DNA of 43,961 bases from Defluviicoccus sp. bin129 (GCA_002239065.1 MPNO01000040.1:1-43961), one strand, 5' to 3'. Shown: positions 35,511 through 42,672, counted from the stretch's first letter. Numbers and translations: made by a program. The notes: generated from the letters alone by a model not told the origin.

Positions 35511-36653
35511 GTGCCGGGCGGCGGGCGCATTCGCACCACCCATGTCGGCAGCCTGCCGCGTCCCGACGCGCTCGCCGAACTCCTGCTCGGGAAGGAGCAC
35601 GGCGAGGATTACGACGCCGAGGCCCTCGACCGCCTGACCGACGCGGCGGTGCGCGAAGCGGTCGCGGAGCAGCGCGCCATCGGCCTCGACATCGTCAATG
35701 ACGGCGAGGTCGGGCGCACCGGCTACGCCACCTACATCCAGGACCGGCTCACCGGGTTCTCGGGCGAGAGCCCGTCGCTCCGCTTCGACGACCTCGGCGA
35801 CTTCCCGGCCTATCGCCGCCGGATGGGCGAGGCCGCGGGCACGCGGCGGCTGCACCGGCCGCGCTGCACCGGCCCGGTCGCGTTGCGGGACGCCGCGCCG
35901 CTCGCCCGCGAGATCGAGAGGCTGACCGCCGCGCTTGCCGATGCCGGCGTGGCGGAGGGTTTCATGAACGCCGCCTCGCCCGGGGTGATCGCGATCTTCC
36001 AGGCGAACGACTACTACCCCGACACCGACGCCTATCTCGCCGCGCTGGCCGAAGCGATGAAACCCGAGTACGAGGCCATCGCCGATGCCGGGCTGGTCCT
36101 GCAGATCGACTGCCCCGACCTCGCCATGGGGCGGCACGTGGTCTACAGCGCGGACGACGACGCGGCGTTCCTGCGACGCGCGGCGATGCAGGTCGAGGTG
36201 CTCAACGCGGCGCTGGAGAACGTGCCCGCGGAGCGCTGCCGCCTCCATGTCTGCTGGGGCAATTACGAGGGGCCGCATCACCGCGACATCCCGCTCGCGG
36301 CGATCGCGGACGTGCTGCTGTCCGCCAAGCCGCAAGGCCTGCTGTTCGAGGCCGCCAACCCGCGCCACGCCCACGAGTGGACCGTGTTCCGCGACCGCCG
36401 GGGCTGGGACGACAGGACCCTGATCCCGGGCGTCATCGATTCGACGACCAACTATGTCGAGCATCCCGAGCTGGTCGCCGAGCGCATCGGACGATTCGTC
36501 GACCTCGCCGGCCCCGAGCGGGTCGTCGCCGGCACCGATTGCGGCTTCGCGACCTTCGCCGGCATCGGCAAGATCGACCCGGCGATCGCCCGGCTCAAGC
36601 TCGCGGCCCTGGTCGAGGGCGCGGAGATCGCGAGCCGCCGGCTCAACTCCTGA
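35511..36653 (+). CDS. MetE-like zinc-dependent thiol methyltransferase (cobalamin-independent methionine synthase family)
   Basis: A 380-residue protein homologous to the catalytic half of MetE and to epoxyalkane:coenzyme M transferases. Start GTG 35511 gives RIRTTHVGSLPRP, the family N-terminus. All zinc ligands are present: His246 and Cys248 in LHVCWGNYEG, Glu280 in LLFEAANPRH, Cys344 in GTDCGF. The N-terminal substrate-folate half of full MetE is absent, so a methylated or epoxide substrate and a small thiol are more likely than homocysteine plus methyl-THF. Its last ~62 bp are copied three more times downstream in the tandem array. Confidence 0.87.
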   Translation: MPGGGRIRTTHVGSLPRPDALAELLLGKEHGEDYDAEALDRLTDAAVREAVAEQRAIGLDIVNDGEVGRTGYATYIQDRLTGFSGESPSLRFDDLGDFPAYRRRMGEAAGTRRLHRPRCTGPVALRDAAPLAREIERLTAALADAGVAEGFMNAASPGVIAIFQANDYYPDTDAYLAALAEAMKPEYEAIADAGLVLQIDCPDLAMGRHVVYSADDDAAFLRRAAMQVEVLNAALENVPAERCRLHVCWGNYEGPHHRDIPLAAIADVLLSAKPQGLLFEAANPRHAHEWTVFRDRRGWDDRTLIPGVIDSTTNYVEHPELVAERIGRFVDLAGPERVVAGTDCGFATFAGIGKIDPAIARLKLAALVEGAEIASRRLNS

Positions 36654-36695
36654 TCGTCGCGGCGTGGACGAATTTCGCCCGGCCTGCTAGGGTCA

Positions 36696-36726
36696 ACACA
36701 GCCATGCCGAAAACACATGGCTGTGT
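36696..36726 (+). other. Hairpin 1 before coiled-coil gene 1
   Basis: Arms ACACAGCCATG (36696-36706) and CATGGCTGTGT (36716-36726), 11 bp, 9-base loop. GGAGGAG follows at once (36727-36733) and GTG start is at 36742. Confidence 0.85.
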
Positions 36727-36741
36727 GGAGGAGTTCGCGTA

Positions 36742-36993
36742 GTGGACCCGGTGCAGATCACGATGCTGGGCGTGGGCGTGGCGCTGGCCGCGCTGATCGT
36801 CACGCTGAACGGATCGCTGCGCCGGGATATGGACAAGCGGTTCGAAGGTGTCGACAAGCGCCTCGACGGTATCGATGCGCGCCTGCGCCTTGTCGAACAG
36901 GGCCTGGCCGAGGTGAAGGACAGGCTCGCCTTCGTGGAGAGCTTTATCCTCGGTCGTACCGAGACCGCGGCCGGAGAAGCACCGGCCGAATAG
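36742..36993 (+). CDS. Small membrane-anchored coiled-coil protein, copy 1
   Basis: An 83-residue protein with GTG start behind GGAGGAG. The N-terminus MDPVQITMLGVGVALAALIVTLNGSL is one hydrophobic segment, followed by RRDMDKRFEGVDKRLDGIDARLRLVEQGLAEV, a charged heptad-like coiled coil, and a C-terminal FVESFILGRTETAAGEAPAE. It is the shortest of four paralogues in tandem. I do not recognise a function. The likely topology is a cytoplasmic or periplasmic coiled coil tethered to the inner membrane, oligomerising through the heptads. Confidence 0.8.
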   Translation: MDPVQITMLGVGVALAALIVTLNGSLRRDMDKRFEGVDKRLDGIDARLRLVEQGLAEVKDRLAFVESFILGRTETAAGEAPAE

Positions 36994-37132
36994 CGGCGGT
37001 GTAGTGCCCGCGGTGCCCGCCGCCCGCCTTGCGGCTCAAGCTCGCGGCTCCGGTCGAGGGCACGGAGATCGCGAGCCGCCGGCTCAACCCCTGATCGTAG
37101 TGGCGTGGACGAATTTCGCCCGGCCTGCTAGG

Positions 37133-37171
37133 CTGCACCCAGCCATGACGATGAGACATGGCTGGGTGCAG
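37133..37171 (+). other. Hairpin 2 before coiled-coil gene 2
   Basis: Arms CTGCACCCAGCCATG (37133-37147) and CATGGCTGGGTGCAG (37157-37171), a perfect 15 bp, 9-base loop. The end of the right arm overlaps the Shine-Dalgarno-like AGGAA. Confidence 0.88.
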
Positions 37172-37182
37172 GAATTCGCGTA

Positions 37183-37467
37183 ATGGACCCGGTGCAGATC
37201 ACGATGTTGGGCGTGGGCGTGGCGCTGGCCGCGCTGGTCGTCACGCTGAACGGATCTCTGCGCCGGGATATGGACAAGCGGTTCGACGCCATCGAGAAGC
37301 GCTTCGACGATCGCATCGACGGGATCGTCGCGCGCCTCGACGGCATCGACGCGCGACTGCGCTCCGTCGAACAGGGCCTGGCCGAGGTGAAGGGCAGGCT
37401 CGCCTTCGTGGAGAGCTTTATCCTCGGTCGTACCGAGACGGCGGCCGGAGAAGCACCGGCCGAGTAG
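37183..37467 (+). CDS. Small membrane-anchored coiled-coil protein, copy 2
   Basis: A 94-residue paralogue of copy 1 with ATG start. The hydrophobic N-terminus is nearly identical (VTLNGSLRRDM). The coiled coil here is DKRFDAIEKRFDDRIDGIVARLDGIDARLRSVEQGL, 11 residues longer than copy 1, which fits an added hendecad-like block. The C-terminal FVESFILGRTETAAGEAPAE is conserved. Function unknown. Confidence 0.8.
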   Translation: MDPVQITMLGVGVALAALVVTLNGSLRRDMDKRFDAIEKRFDDRIDGIVARLDGIDARLRSVEQGLAEVKGRLAFVESFILGRTETAAGEAPAE

Positions 37468-37605
37468 CGGCGGTGTGGCGCCCGCGGTGCCCGCCGCCCG
37501 CCTTGCGGCTCAAGCTCGCGGCCCTGGTCGAGGGCGCGGAGATCGCGAGCCCCGGCTCAACTCCCGATTGCTGCGGCGTGGACGAATTTCTCCCGGCCTG
37601 CTAGG

Positions 37606-37644
37606 CTGCACGCAGCCATAATGAAAAGGCATGGCTGCGTGCAG
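37606..37644 (+). other. Hairpin 3 before coiled-coil gene 3
   Basis: Arms CTGCACGCAGCCAT (37606-37619) and ATGGCTGCGTGCAG (37631-37644), 14 bp, 11-base loop. AGGAG at 37643-37647 overlaps the right arm. Confidence 0.88.
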
Positions 37645-37655
37645 GAGTTCGCGTA

Positions 37656-38015
37656 ATGGACCCGGTGCAGATCACGATGCTGGGCGTGGGCGTGGCGCTG
37701 GCCGCGCTGATCGTCACGATGAACGGATCGCTGCGCCGGGATATGGACAAGCGGTTCGAAGGTGTCGACAAGCGTTTCGACGCCATCGAGAAACGCTTCG
37801 ACGATCGCATCGACGGTATCGAGAAACGTTTTGAGGAACGTTTCGACGGCATCGACAAGCGCCTCGACGGCATCGACAAGCGCCTCGACGGCATTGACGC
37901 GCGCCTGCGGCTTGTCGAACAGGGCCTGGCCGAGGTGAAGGGCAGGCTCGCCTTCGTGGAGAGCTTTATCCTGGGTCGTACCGAGACGGCGGCCGGAGAA
38001 GCACCGGCCGAGTAG
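37656..38015 (+). CDS. Small membrane-anchored coiled-coil protein, copy 3
   Basis: A 119-residue paralogue, the longest, with ATG start. After the shared membrane segment the coiled coil contains KRFEGVDKRF, DAIEKRFDDRIDGIEKRFEE and two identical DKRLDGI heptads, in total 36 residues more than copy 1. The C-terminus is the same as in copies 1 and 2. The repetition of 21-bp DKRLDGI-type units suggests length variation by slippage or unequal exchange. Confidence 0.8.
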   Translation: MDPVQITMLGVGVALAALIVTMNGSLRRDMDKRFEGVDKRFDAIEKRFDDRIDGIEKRFEERFDGIDKRLDGIDKRLDGIDARLRLVEQGLAEVKGRLAFVESFILGRTETAAGEAPAE

Positions 38016-38154
38016 CGGCGGTGTGACGCCTGCGGTGCCCGCCCCCCGCCTTGCGGCTCAAGTTCGCGGCTCCGGTCGGGGGTGCGGAGATCGCGAGCCC
38101 CGGCTCAACTCCCGATTGCTGCGGCGTGGACGAATTTCGCGCGGACTGCTAGGA

Positions 38155-38191
38155 TGCACGCAGCCATGATGAAAAGATATGGCTGCGTGCA
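38155..38191 (+). other. Hairpin 4 before coiled-coil gene 4
   Basis: Arms TGCACGCAGCCAT (38155-38167) and ATGGCTGCGTGCA (38179-38191), 13 bp, 11-base loop, followed by GGAG and ATG 38204. Confidence 0.88.
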
Positions 38192-38203
38192 GGAGTTCGC
38201 GTG

Positions 38204-38521
38204 ATGGACCCGGTGCAGATCACGATGCTGGGCGTGGGCGTGGCGCTGGCCGCGCTGGTCGTCACGATGAACGGATCGTTGCGCCGGGATATGGACAAGC
38301 GTTTCGACGCCATCGAGAAGCGCTTCGACGATCGCATCGACGGTATCGAGAAACGATTGGAGGAACGCTTCGACGGCATCGACAAGCGCCTCGACGGCAT
38401 CGACGCGCGCCTGCGGCTTGTCGAACAGGGCCTGGCCGAGGTGAAGGGCAGGCTCGCCTTCGTGGAGAGCTTTATCCTCGGTCGTACCGAGACGGCGGCC
38501 GGAGAGGCCCCTGCCAAGTAG
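38204..38521 (+). CDS. Small membrane-anchored coiled-coil protein, copy 4
   Basis: A 105-residue paralogue. ATG at 38204 corresponds to the starts of the other copies (an in-frame GTG lies just before it). Coiled coil DKRFDAIEKRFDDRIDGIEKRLEERFDGIDKRLDGIDARL is intermediate in length. The C-terminus ends APAK, not APAE, and the flanking tail differs from copies 1-3, marking the end of the array. Confidence 0.8.
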   Translation: MDPVQITMLGVGVALAALVVTMNGSLRRDMDKRFDAIEKRFDDRIDGIEKRLEERFDGIDKRLDGIDARLRLVEQGLAEVKGRLAFVESFILGRTETAAGEAPAK

Positions 38522-38542
38522 CGGCGCTCGCGAGCGGCCCGC

Positions 38543-38818
38543 TCAGCCCTTGAGCGCGTCCGGATCGATCCAGCAATCGCGGCGCATGCCGTCGACCGTC
38601 ACATAGCCTTCCGTGAGGTCGCTCGCGATGCCGGTCCACGCCCGCCTTGCCGGTTCGCCGTAGCCGTCCCCGCCCTGCGCGTTGAACACGGTTCCCGCTT
38701 CCAGGCCGAGGCGGCGGGACGACGGGCTGGTCTCCGCCTGCGCGCTATCGGGGTGGAGGACGAAGCGGAGCGGCTCGGCCCGCGCAGCCCCGCCGGCGGC
38801 ATCGCGCCGCGCGTCGCT
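38543..38818 (-). pseudogene. C-terminal remnant of a hydantoinase B/oxoprolinase-family protein
   Basis: An open frame of 91 codons with no start, running from just after the stop codon of the XRE fusion gene to TGA at 38545. It encodes RFVLHPDSAQAETSPSSRRL, GLEAGTVFNAQGGDGYGEP and EGYVTVDGMRRDCW, the hallmark C-terminal GGGGYGDP and GYVS-x-E-A-A-R-R-D segments of HyuB. The N-terminal ~450 residues are missing and the frame is closed by a TGA at 38819-38821, which is also the stop of the upstream XRE gene. Insertion or rearrangement probably removed the rest. HyuA is not in the window. Confidence 0.75.
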
Positions 38819-39559
38819 TCAGGTCAGCGCGTCGGGCGGCATGTCCAGCGCGTTCGCGATGGCGCTCCGCGTCGCGGGCGAGCCCCATTGCCGGCCCGTC
38901 TCGATATGCGACAGATAAGATTGACTGATTCCGGCGGCGTCGGCCAGCTGTCTTATCGTCATGCCGCGGCGCCGCCGGTGGACCCTGATCGGGTTGTCGT
39001 TGGATGCCGGGCGGCAAGCGGCGCGCGAAGGAGGCCGCGCCGCGTCGGCCCTGGCGATCCGGTCGGCGAGCGCCCCGTCGGCGTCGGCAGCCGGGTCGCC
39101 GGGTTCGGCGACGACGGAAAATTGGGGCGCCACGGGGGAGCCGGCGATCTTCCACAACCGCATCTCGACGGCGAAACAGCGGAACGCGCCGCCGCCGAGC
39201 CGGTTCAGTTTCTCGATCACCTCAAGGTGTTCCTTGTGGAACCCGGTGGCGAGCCAGACCGCGCACGCCGGCAGCCTGACGGCATAGGTCAGCAGCTGGC
39301 CGAGATGGGAGTGGTCGCTGGGCCCGAGCTGGACCTCGATCACCACCGCGCCGCCGGTGGCGCGGTCCCGGCACAGCAGGTCGGCGCGGAACCGCCCGAT
39401 ATGCGTTTCCCGGGCCACCAGCTCCAGATTGAAGCGCAAGGCCAGGCCGAGACGCCGCAGGTTTTCCTCCGCCGCGAGCCAGGGAACGAATTCGCCCGGC
39501 TCGCTCTGCCAGACGGTTGCCGGCGCGACGTGTTCGAGATGTCCGAAAGACTTGTCCAT
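38819..39559 (-). CDS. Nuclease-like (PD-(D/E)XK) domain fused to XRE-type HTH
   Basis: A 246-residue protein. Residues 45-180 match the nuclease-like domain found in DUF4268-type proteins: ARETHIGRFRADLL with Asp60, VVIEVQLGPSDHSHLGQLLTYA with Glu75-x-Gln77, and a closing FAVEMRLWKIAGSP and VVAEPGDP. Residues 187-246 form an XRE helix-turn-helix (MTIRQLADAAGISQSYLSHIETGR). The D-(n)-E-x-Q arrangement fits a PD-(D/E)XK fold. ATG at 39559 follows a leader with promoter and attenuator. It may regulate its own expression or act in defence; function unknown. Confidence 0.8.
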   Translation of the reverse strand: MDKSFGHLEHVAPATVWQSEPGEFVPWLAAEENLRRLGLALRFNLELVARETHIGRFRADLLCRDRATGGAVVIEVQLGPSDHSHLGQLLTYAVRLPACAVWLATGFHKEHLEVIEKLNRLGGGAFRCFAVEMRLWKIAGSPVAPQFSVVAEPGDPAADADGALADRIARADAARPPSRAACRPASNDNPIRVHRRRRGMTIRQLADAAGISQSYLSHIETGRQWGSPATRSAIANALDMPPDALT

Positions 39560-39595
39560 CGGGGCGGTGCTCCGTATTGCGGGGTTGCGGGCACG

Positions 39596-39623
39596 AAAAA
39601 GGGCGCCGGCATCTCCGGCGCCC
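39596..39623 (-). terminator. Intrinsic terminator in the leader of the XRE fusion gene
   Basis: On the minus strand GGGCGCCGG, 5-base loop, CCGGCGCCC, then TTTTT. It lies about 20 nt downstream of the -10 box and 37 nt before the gene, so it would cut most transcripts at about 40 nt unless read-through is regulated. Confidence 0.8.
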
Positions 39624-39641
39624 CATTTCGCGACTATGCCA

Positions 39642-39670
39642 AATATACCCAGAAACACGTCCCGTGTCAA
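39642..39670 (-). promoter_or_regulatory. Strong sigma70-type promoter of the XRE fusion gene
   Basis: On the minus strand TTGACA (39670-39665), 17-bp spacer CGGGACGTGTTTCTGGG, TATATT (39647-39642). The spacer resembles that of the molybdenum-hydroxylase promoter at 43703-43731 (12 of 17 identical). Confidence 0.8.
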
Positions 39671-39807
39671 GTATATTTTGTCTTATTAGGACAATTATGG
39701 ACCTATCCTGCCCACCTGTCGCCCCGGACACACCGATCCCGGGCAACCGGGCGACGGCAGTGCCCGTGGTCTCCGGAGCGAGCCCGGGGGGACGGGATGT
39801 TCTCGTT

Positions 39808-39832
39808 CATGGCCGGAACGAGTCCCGCCATG
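39808..39832. repeat. REP-like imperfect palindrome in the intergenic region 39671-39904
   Basis: CATGGC-C-GG, a short loop, CC-C-GCCATG. Such CATGGCCGG...CCGGCCATG-type dyads are common intergenic repeats in alphaproteobacteria. I see no gene in the rest of 39671-39904. Confidence 0.45.
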
Positions 39833-39904
39833 ACGACACGGGGGCAGGCGCCAGCCGCCAGGCCGGGCGCGGCGGTGCCCCGACCGCCGCGCGGCGGCGG
39901 CTGG

Positions 39905-42190
39905 CTACTCGGCCGCCGCCTTGGTCTCGTCGCCGTCCATCAGCGCGAGCAGCTTGGGCGGCGACATCGGCAGCGACTGCGGCCGGATGCCGATGGCATC
40001 GCCGATGGCGTTGCCGATGGCGGCCAGGGTCGGCACCACCGGGACCTCGCCCACGCCCCTCAGCCCGTAGGGGTGGTTGGGGTTGGGCACCTCGACGATC
40101 ACGGTGTCGATCATCGGCACGTCCGACGCCACCGGCATGCGGTAGTCGAGGAAGCTCGGGTTGTCGAGGGTTCCGTCCTCCCGGTAGATGTACTCCTCGT
40201 TGAGCGCCCAGCCGACGCCCTGGACCGCGCCGCCCTGGTACTGGCCCTCGACCTGGAGCGGATGGATCGCCTTGCCGGCATCCTCGATCACAGTGTAGCG
40301 GGTCACGTCCACCCGCCCGGTGCCGCGGTCGACCTTGAGGTCGACGATATGCACCCCGAAGCCGGGCCCCTCGCCAGTGACGTTCATCTCCGAATGGCCG
40401 GCGATGGCGCCGTGGCTGACGCTGGTCCTCGACGCGATATCCTTGATCGAGAGCGGCTCGAAGTCGCCGACATTGGCGCTCGCCGGGCGGCAGTGGCCGT
40501 CCTCGAAGACGACCTCCTCGGGCGAGACGCCCCAGATCTCGGCCGCGCGCCCGACCATGGTGTCGATCGCCTTGCGCGCCGAGTCGACGATCACCATGCC
40601 GGACGAGAAGGTGGTCCGGCTGCCGGCGGTGACCCGGTTGTTGCCGATCGCGCTGGTATCGGCGAAGTTCGACCGCACCTTTTCCAGCGGAACGCCGAGC
40701 TCTTCGGCCGCCATCATGCTGATCGAGACCCGGGAGCCGGCGACGTCGGACGTCCCCAGCATGATGTTGACCGAGCCGTCCGGGGCGATGGTAAGCGACC
40801 CCGTGGTGTCGCCGCCCCGGTTGAACCAGAACCCGGCGGCGAGGCCGCGCCCCTCGCCCGGCTTGACCGGCGAATTGTAGTGCTCGGTCTGCTTCGCCGC
40901 TTCCAGGGTCTCGACGAAGCCGATCGGCCCGAAGGTCGCGCCGTAGAGCGTGGTATAGCCCTCGGTCGCGGCGTTCCTGAGCCGGAAGTCGAGCTCGTCC
41001 ATGCCGATCTTGTTGGCGAGCTCGGTGACGATCCCCTCCACGCCGAAGACGATCTGCGGCACGCAGGGCGCGCGGAAGGCGTTCACCTTGGGCCGGTTGG
41101 AGACCACCTCGTAGGCGGTCGTCTTGATGTTCTCCAGCGCGTAGCGGGTGAACATCGCGTGCGGCGCGTTGAAGAACATCGAGCCGGTGAAGGCGCCGGT
41201 CTGGAAGATCAGCTCGGCCTCGGCCGCGGTGATCCTGCCGTCCTTGGTGCAGCCCATCCTGATCCGTGAGCGGGTGCCCGAAACCGGACCGGTGCAGCGG
41301 AACACCTCGTTGCGGGTGAGCACGATCTTGACCGGGCGGCGCGCCTTCTTCGACAGCACCACCGCCAGCGGCTCGCCGTAGAAGCCGGTCTTGCCGCCGA
41401 AGCCGCCGCCCATCTCGGACTGCATCACCTTGATGCGCGAGGAATCGAGCCGCAGGATGTCGGCCAGGCGGTCGCGGAACACGTGCGTGCCCTGGGTGCA
41501 GCACCAGACCTCGATCTGGTCGTCCTCGTTGCAGTTGGCGACGCAGCCCTGGGGCTCGATATAGCCCTGGTGCATGGGCTTGGAATCGTATTCGCGCTCG
41601 ACGATCACGTCGGCCGCGGCGAAACCCGACTCCACGTCGCCCATCGCGAGGTCGAGCCGCTCGACGATATTGGTCGGCGTGTCCTCCTCCCCCTCGACGC
41701 CCTTGGTCCGCAGGTGGTCGTGCAGGATCGGCGCGCCGGGCTGCATCGCCTCGACCGGGTCGATGACATGCGGCAGGAGCTCGTACTCGACCTCGATCAG
41801 CTTGAGCGCCCGCTTGGCGACGGGCTCGCTGGTCGCGGCGACCGCGGCCACGGGGTGGCCGTCATAGAACACCTTCTCGCGCGCCATGATGTTGCGCGAC
41901 AGGTCGCCCCCCGGGGTGCCCAGCGGGAGCTCGGGGAAGTCGTCCCGGGTGACCACCGCCTTGACGCCCGGCACGGCCTCGGCGGCCGAGATGTCGATCG
42001 ATTTCAGCACCGCGTGGGGGTGCGGGCTGCGCAGGATCTTGCCGAACAGCATGCCCGGCAGGATGAGGTCGGCGCCGAACTTGGCCCGCCCGGTCACCTT
42101 GTCGGGCCCGTCCTGCTTGACCGGGTTGGTGCCGACGATCTTGAGTTCGCGATCGGGGTTGAAGCCCGAATTCTCCAGAATGCTCGCCAT
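39905..42190 (-). CDS. Molybdenum hydroxylase large subunit (xanthine dehydrogenase/CoxL family)
   Basis: A 761-residue molybdopterin-binding subunit. KVTGRAKFGADLILPGMLFGKILRSPHPHA starts the aldehyde-oxidase domain; the Mo-cofactor segments GGGFGGKTGF, AFRAPCVPQIVFGVEG and the C-terminal catalytic-base motif GVGEVPVVPT are present. CO dehydrogenase's AYXCSFR active loop is not present, so a CO role is unlikely; a heterocyclic or aldehyde/aromatic-CoA substrate is more likely. ATG 42190 follows GGAGG with 7 bases' spacing, better than the TTG at 42196. It is the third gene of the FAD-FeS-Mo operon. Confidence 0.9.
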   Translation of the reverse strand: MASILENSGFNPDRELKIVGTNPVKQDGPDKVTGRAKFGADLILPGMLFGKILRSPHPHAVLKSIDISAAEAVPGVKAVVTRDDFPELPLGTPGGDLSRNIMAREKVFYDGHPVAAVAATSEPVAKRALKLIEVEYELLPHVIDPVEAMQPGAPILHDHLRTKGVEGEEDTPTNIVERLDLAMGDVESGFAAADVIVEREYDSKPMHQGYIEPQGCVANCNEDDQIEVWCCTQGTHVFRDRLADILRLDSSRIKVMQSEMGGGFGGKTGFYGEPLAVVLSKKARRPVKIVLTRNEVFRCTGPVSGTRSRIRMGCTKDGRITAAEAELIFQTGAFTGSMFFNAPHAMFTRYALENIKTTAYEVVSNRPKVNAFRAPCVPQIVFGVEGIVTELANKIGMDELDFRLRNAATEGYTTLYGATFGPIGFVETLEAAKQTEHYNSPVKPGEGRGLAAGFWFNRGGDTTGSLTIAPDGSVNIMLGTSDVAGSRVSISMMAAEELGVPLEKVRSNFADTSAIGNNRVTAGSRTTFSSGMVIVDSARKAIDTMVGRAAEIWGVSPEEVVFEDGHCRPASANVGDFEPLSIKDIASRTSVSHGAIAGHSEMNVTGEGPGFGVHIVDLKVDRGTGRVDVTRYTVIEDAGKAIHPLQVEGQYQGGAVQGVGWALNEEYIYREDGTLDNPSFLDYRMPVASDVPMIDTVIVEVPNPNHPYGLRGVGEVPVVPTLAAIGNAIGDAIGIRPQSLPMSPPKLLALMDGDETKAAAE

Positions 42191-42192
42191 CT

Positions 42193-42672
42193 TCAAGCCT
42201 CCCTCATCTCTTCCGCCGCCGCCTGGACGGAACGGATGACCTTGTCATAGCCGGTGCAGCGGCAGAGATTGCCGGCCAGCCAGAAACGGATCTCGGTTTC
42301 GGTCGGGTCGGGGTTGCGTTCCAGCAGCGCCCGTGCCGCGATCAGGATGCCGGGCGTGCAGATCCCGCATTGCAGCCCGTTGAGCTCGAGGAAGTGGCGC
42401 TGTAGCGGGTGCAGATCGTCCTCGCCCTCGGCCATCCCCTCGATGGTGTCGATCGCCTTGCCGTCGGCCTCGATCGCCAGCACCAGGCAGGAGCAGACCA
42501 GCTCGCCGTCGAGCATGACCGAGCAGGCGCCGCAATCGCCCGTCGAACAGCCTTCCTTGGTGCCGGTGAGCCCGAGCCCGTTGCGCAGCACGTCGACCAG
42601 GGTCTGGCCCGGCTCGCACAGCACCTCGTACTCGTCGCCGTTGATCGTCGTCGTCACATGAGCCTTGGGCAT
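42193..42672 (-). CDS. Molybdenum hydroxylase small subunit, two [2Fe-2S] clusters
   Basis: A 159-residue iron-sulfur protein. The N-terminal plant-type ferredoxin cluster is CSTGDCGACSVMLDGELVCSC and the second is CGICTPG with CRCTG, the classic arrangement that relays electrons from the Mo cofactor to FAD. ATG at 42672 is the last base of the FAD subunit's stop context (TGATG), and it ends 2 bp before the Mo-subunit start. Confidence 0.93.
   Translation of the reverse strand: MPKAHVTTTINGDEYEVLCEPGQTLVDVLRNGLGLTGTKEGCSTGDCGACSVMLDGELVCSCLVLAIEADGKAIDTIEGMAEGEDDLHPLQRHFLELNGLQCGICTPGILIAARALLERNPDPTETEIRFWLAGNLCRCTGYDKVIRSVQAAAEEMREA

Larger units (their letters stand above)
36591..38540 (+). 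repeat. Tandem array of four units (MetE-like tail, hairpin, small coiled-coil gene)
   Basis: Unit starts, set by CGGCTCAAG, are 36591, 37032, 37506 and 38054, giving spacings of 441, 474 and 548 bp. Each unit holds the last ~62 bp of the MetE-like gene, a spacer with GTGGACGAATTTC and TGCTAGG, a hairpin, and a small gene. The first unit's tail is the functional end of the methyltransferase gene; in copies 2-4 it is a remnant (in copies 3 and 4 a base is lost: AGCCCCGGCTC for AGCCGCCGGCTC). After genes 1-3 the shared tail TAGCGGCGGTGT-GCCCGC follows. Length differences between units come almost wholly from in-frame changes inside the coiled-coil coding region. Confidence 0.92.

Noticed and set aside
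36591..38540. CRISPR array
   Set aside because: Repeats are hundreds of bases long and coding, with no unique spacers between short repeats and no cas genes.
36717..38553. Arg-rich alternative-frame ORFs starting at the ATG of each hairpin's right arm
   Set aside because: They overlap the coiled-coil genes in another frame, have no ribosome-binding site and vary in length and C-terminus; the coiled-coil frame has SD sequences and a consistent protein in all copies.
38753..41269. Very long plus-strand ORF opposite the XRE fusion and the molybdenum hydroxylase gene
   Set aside because: It is an antisense shadow of GC-rich coding sequence; the minus-strand proteins carry clear family motifs and the plus-strand translation has none.
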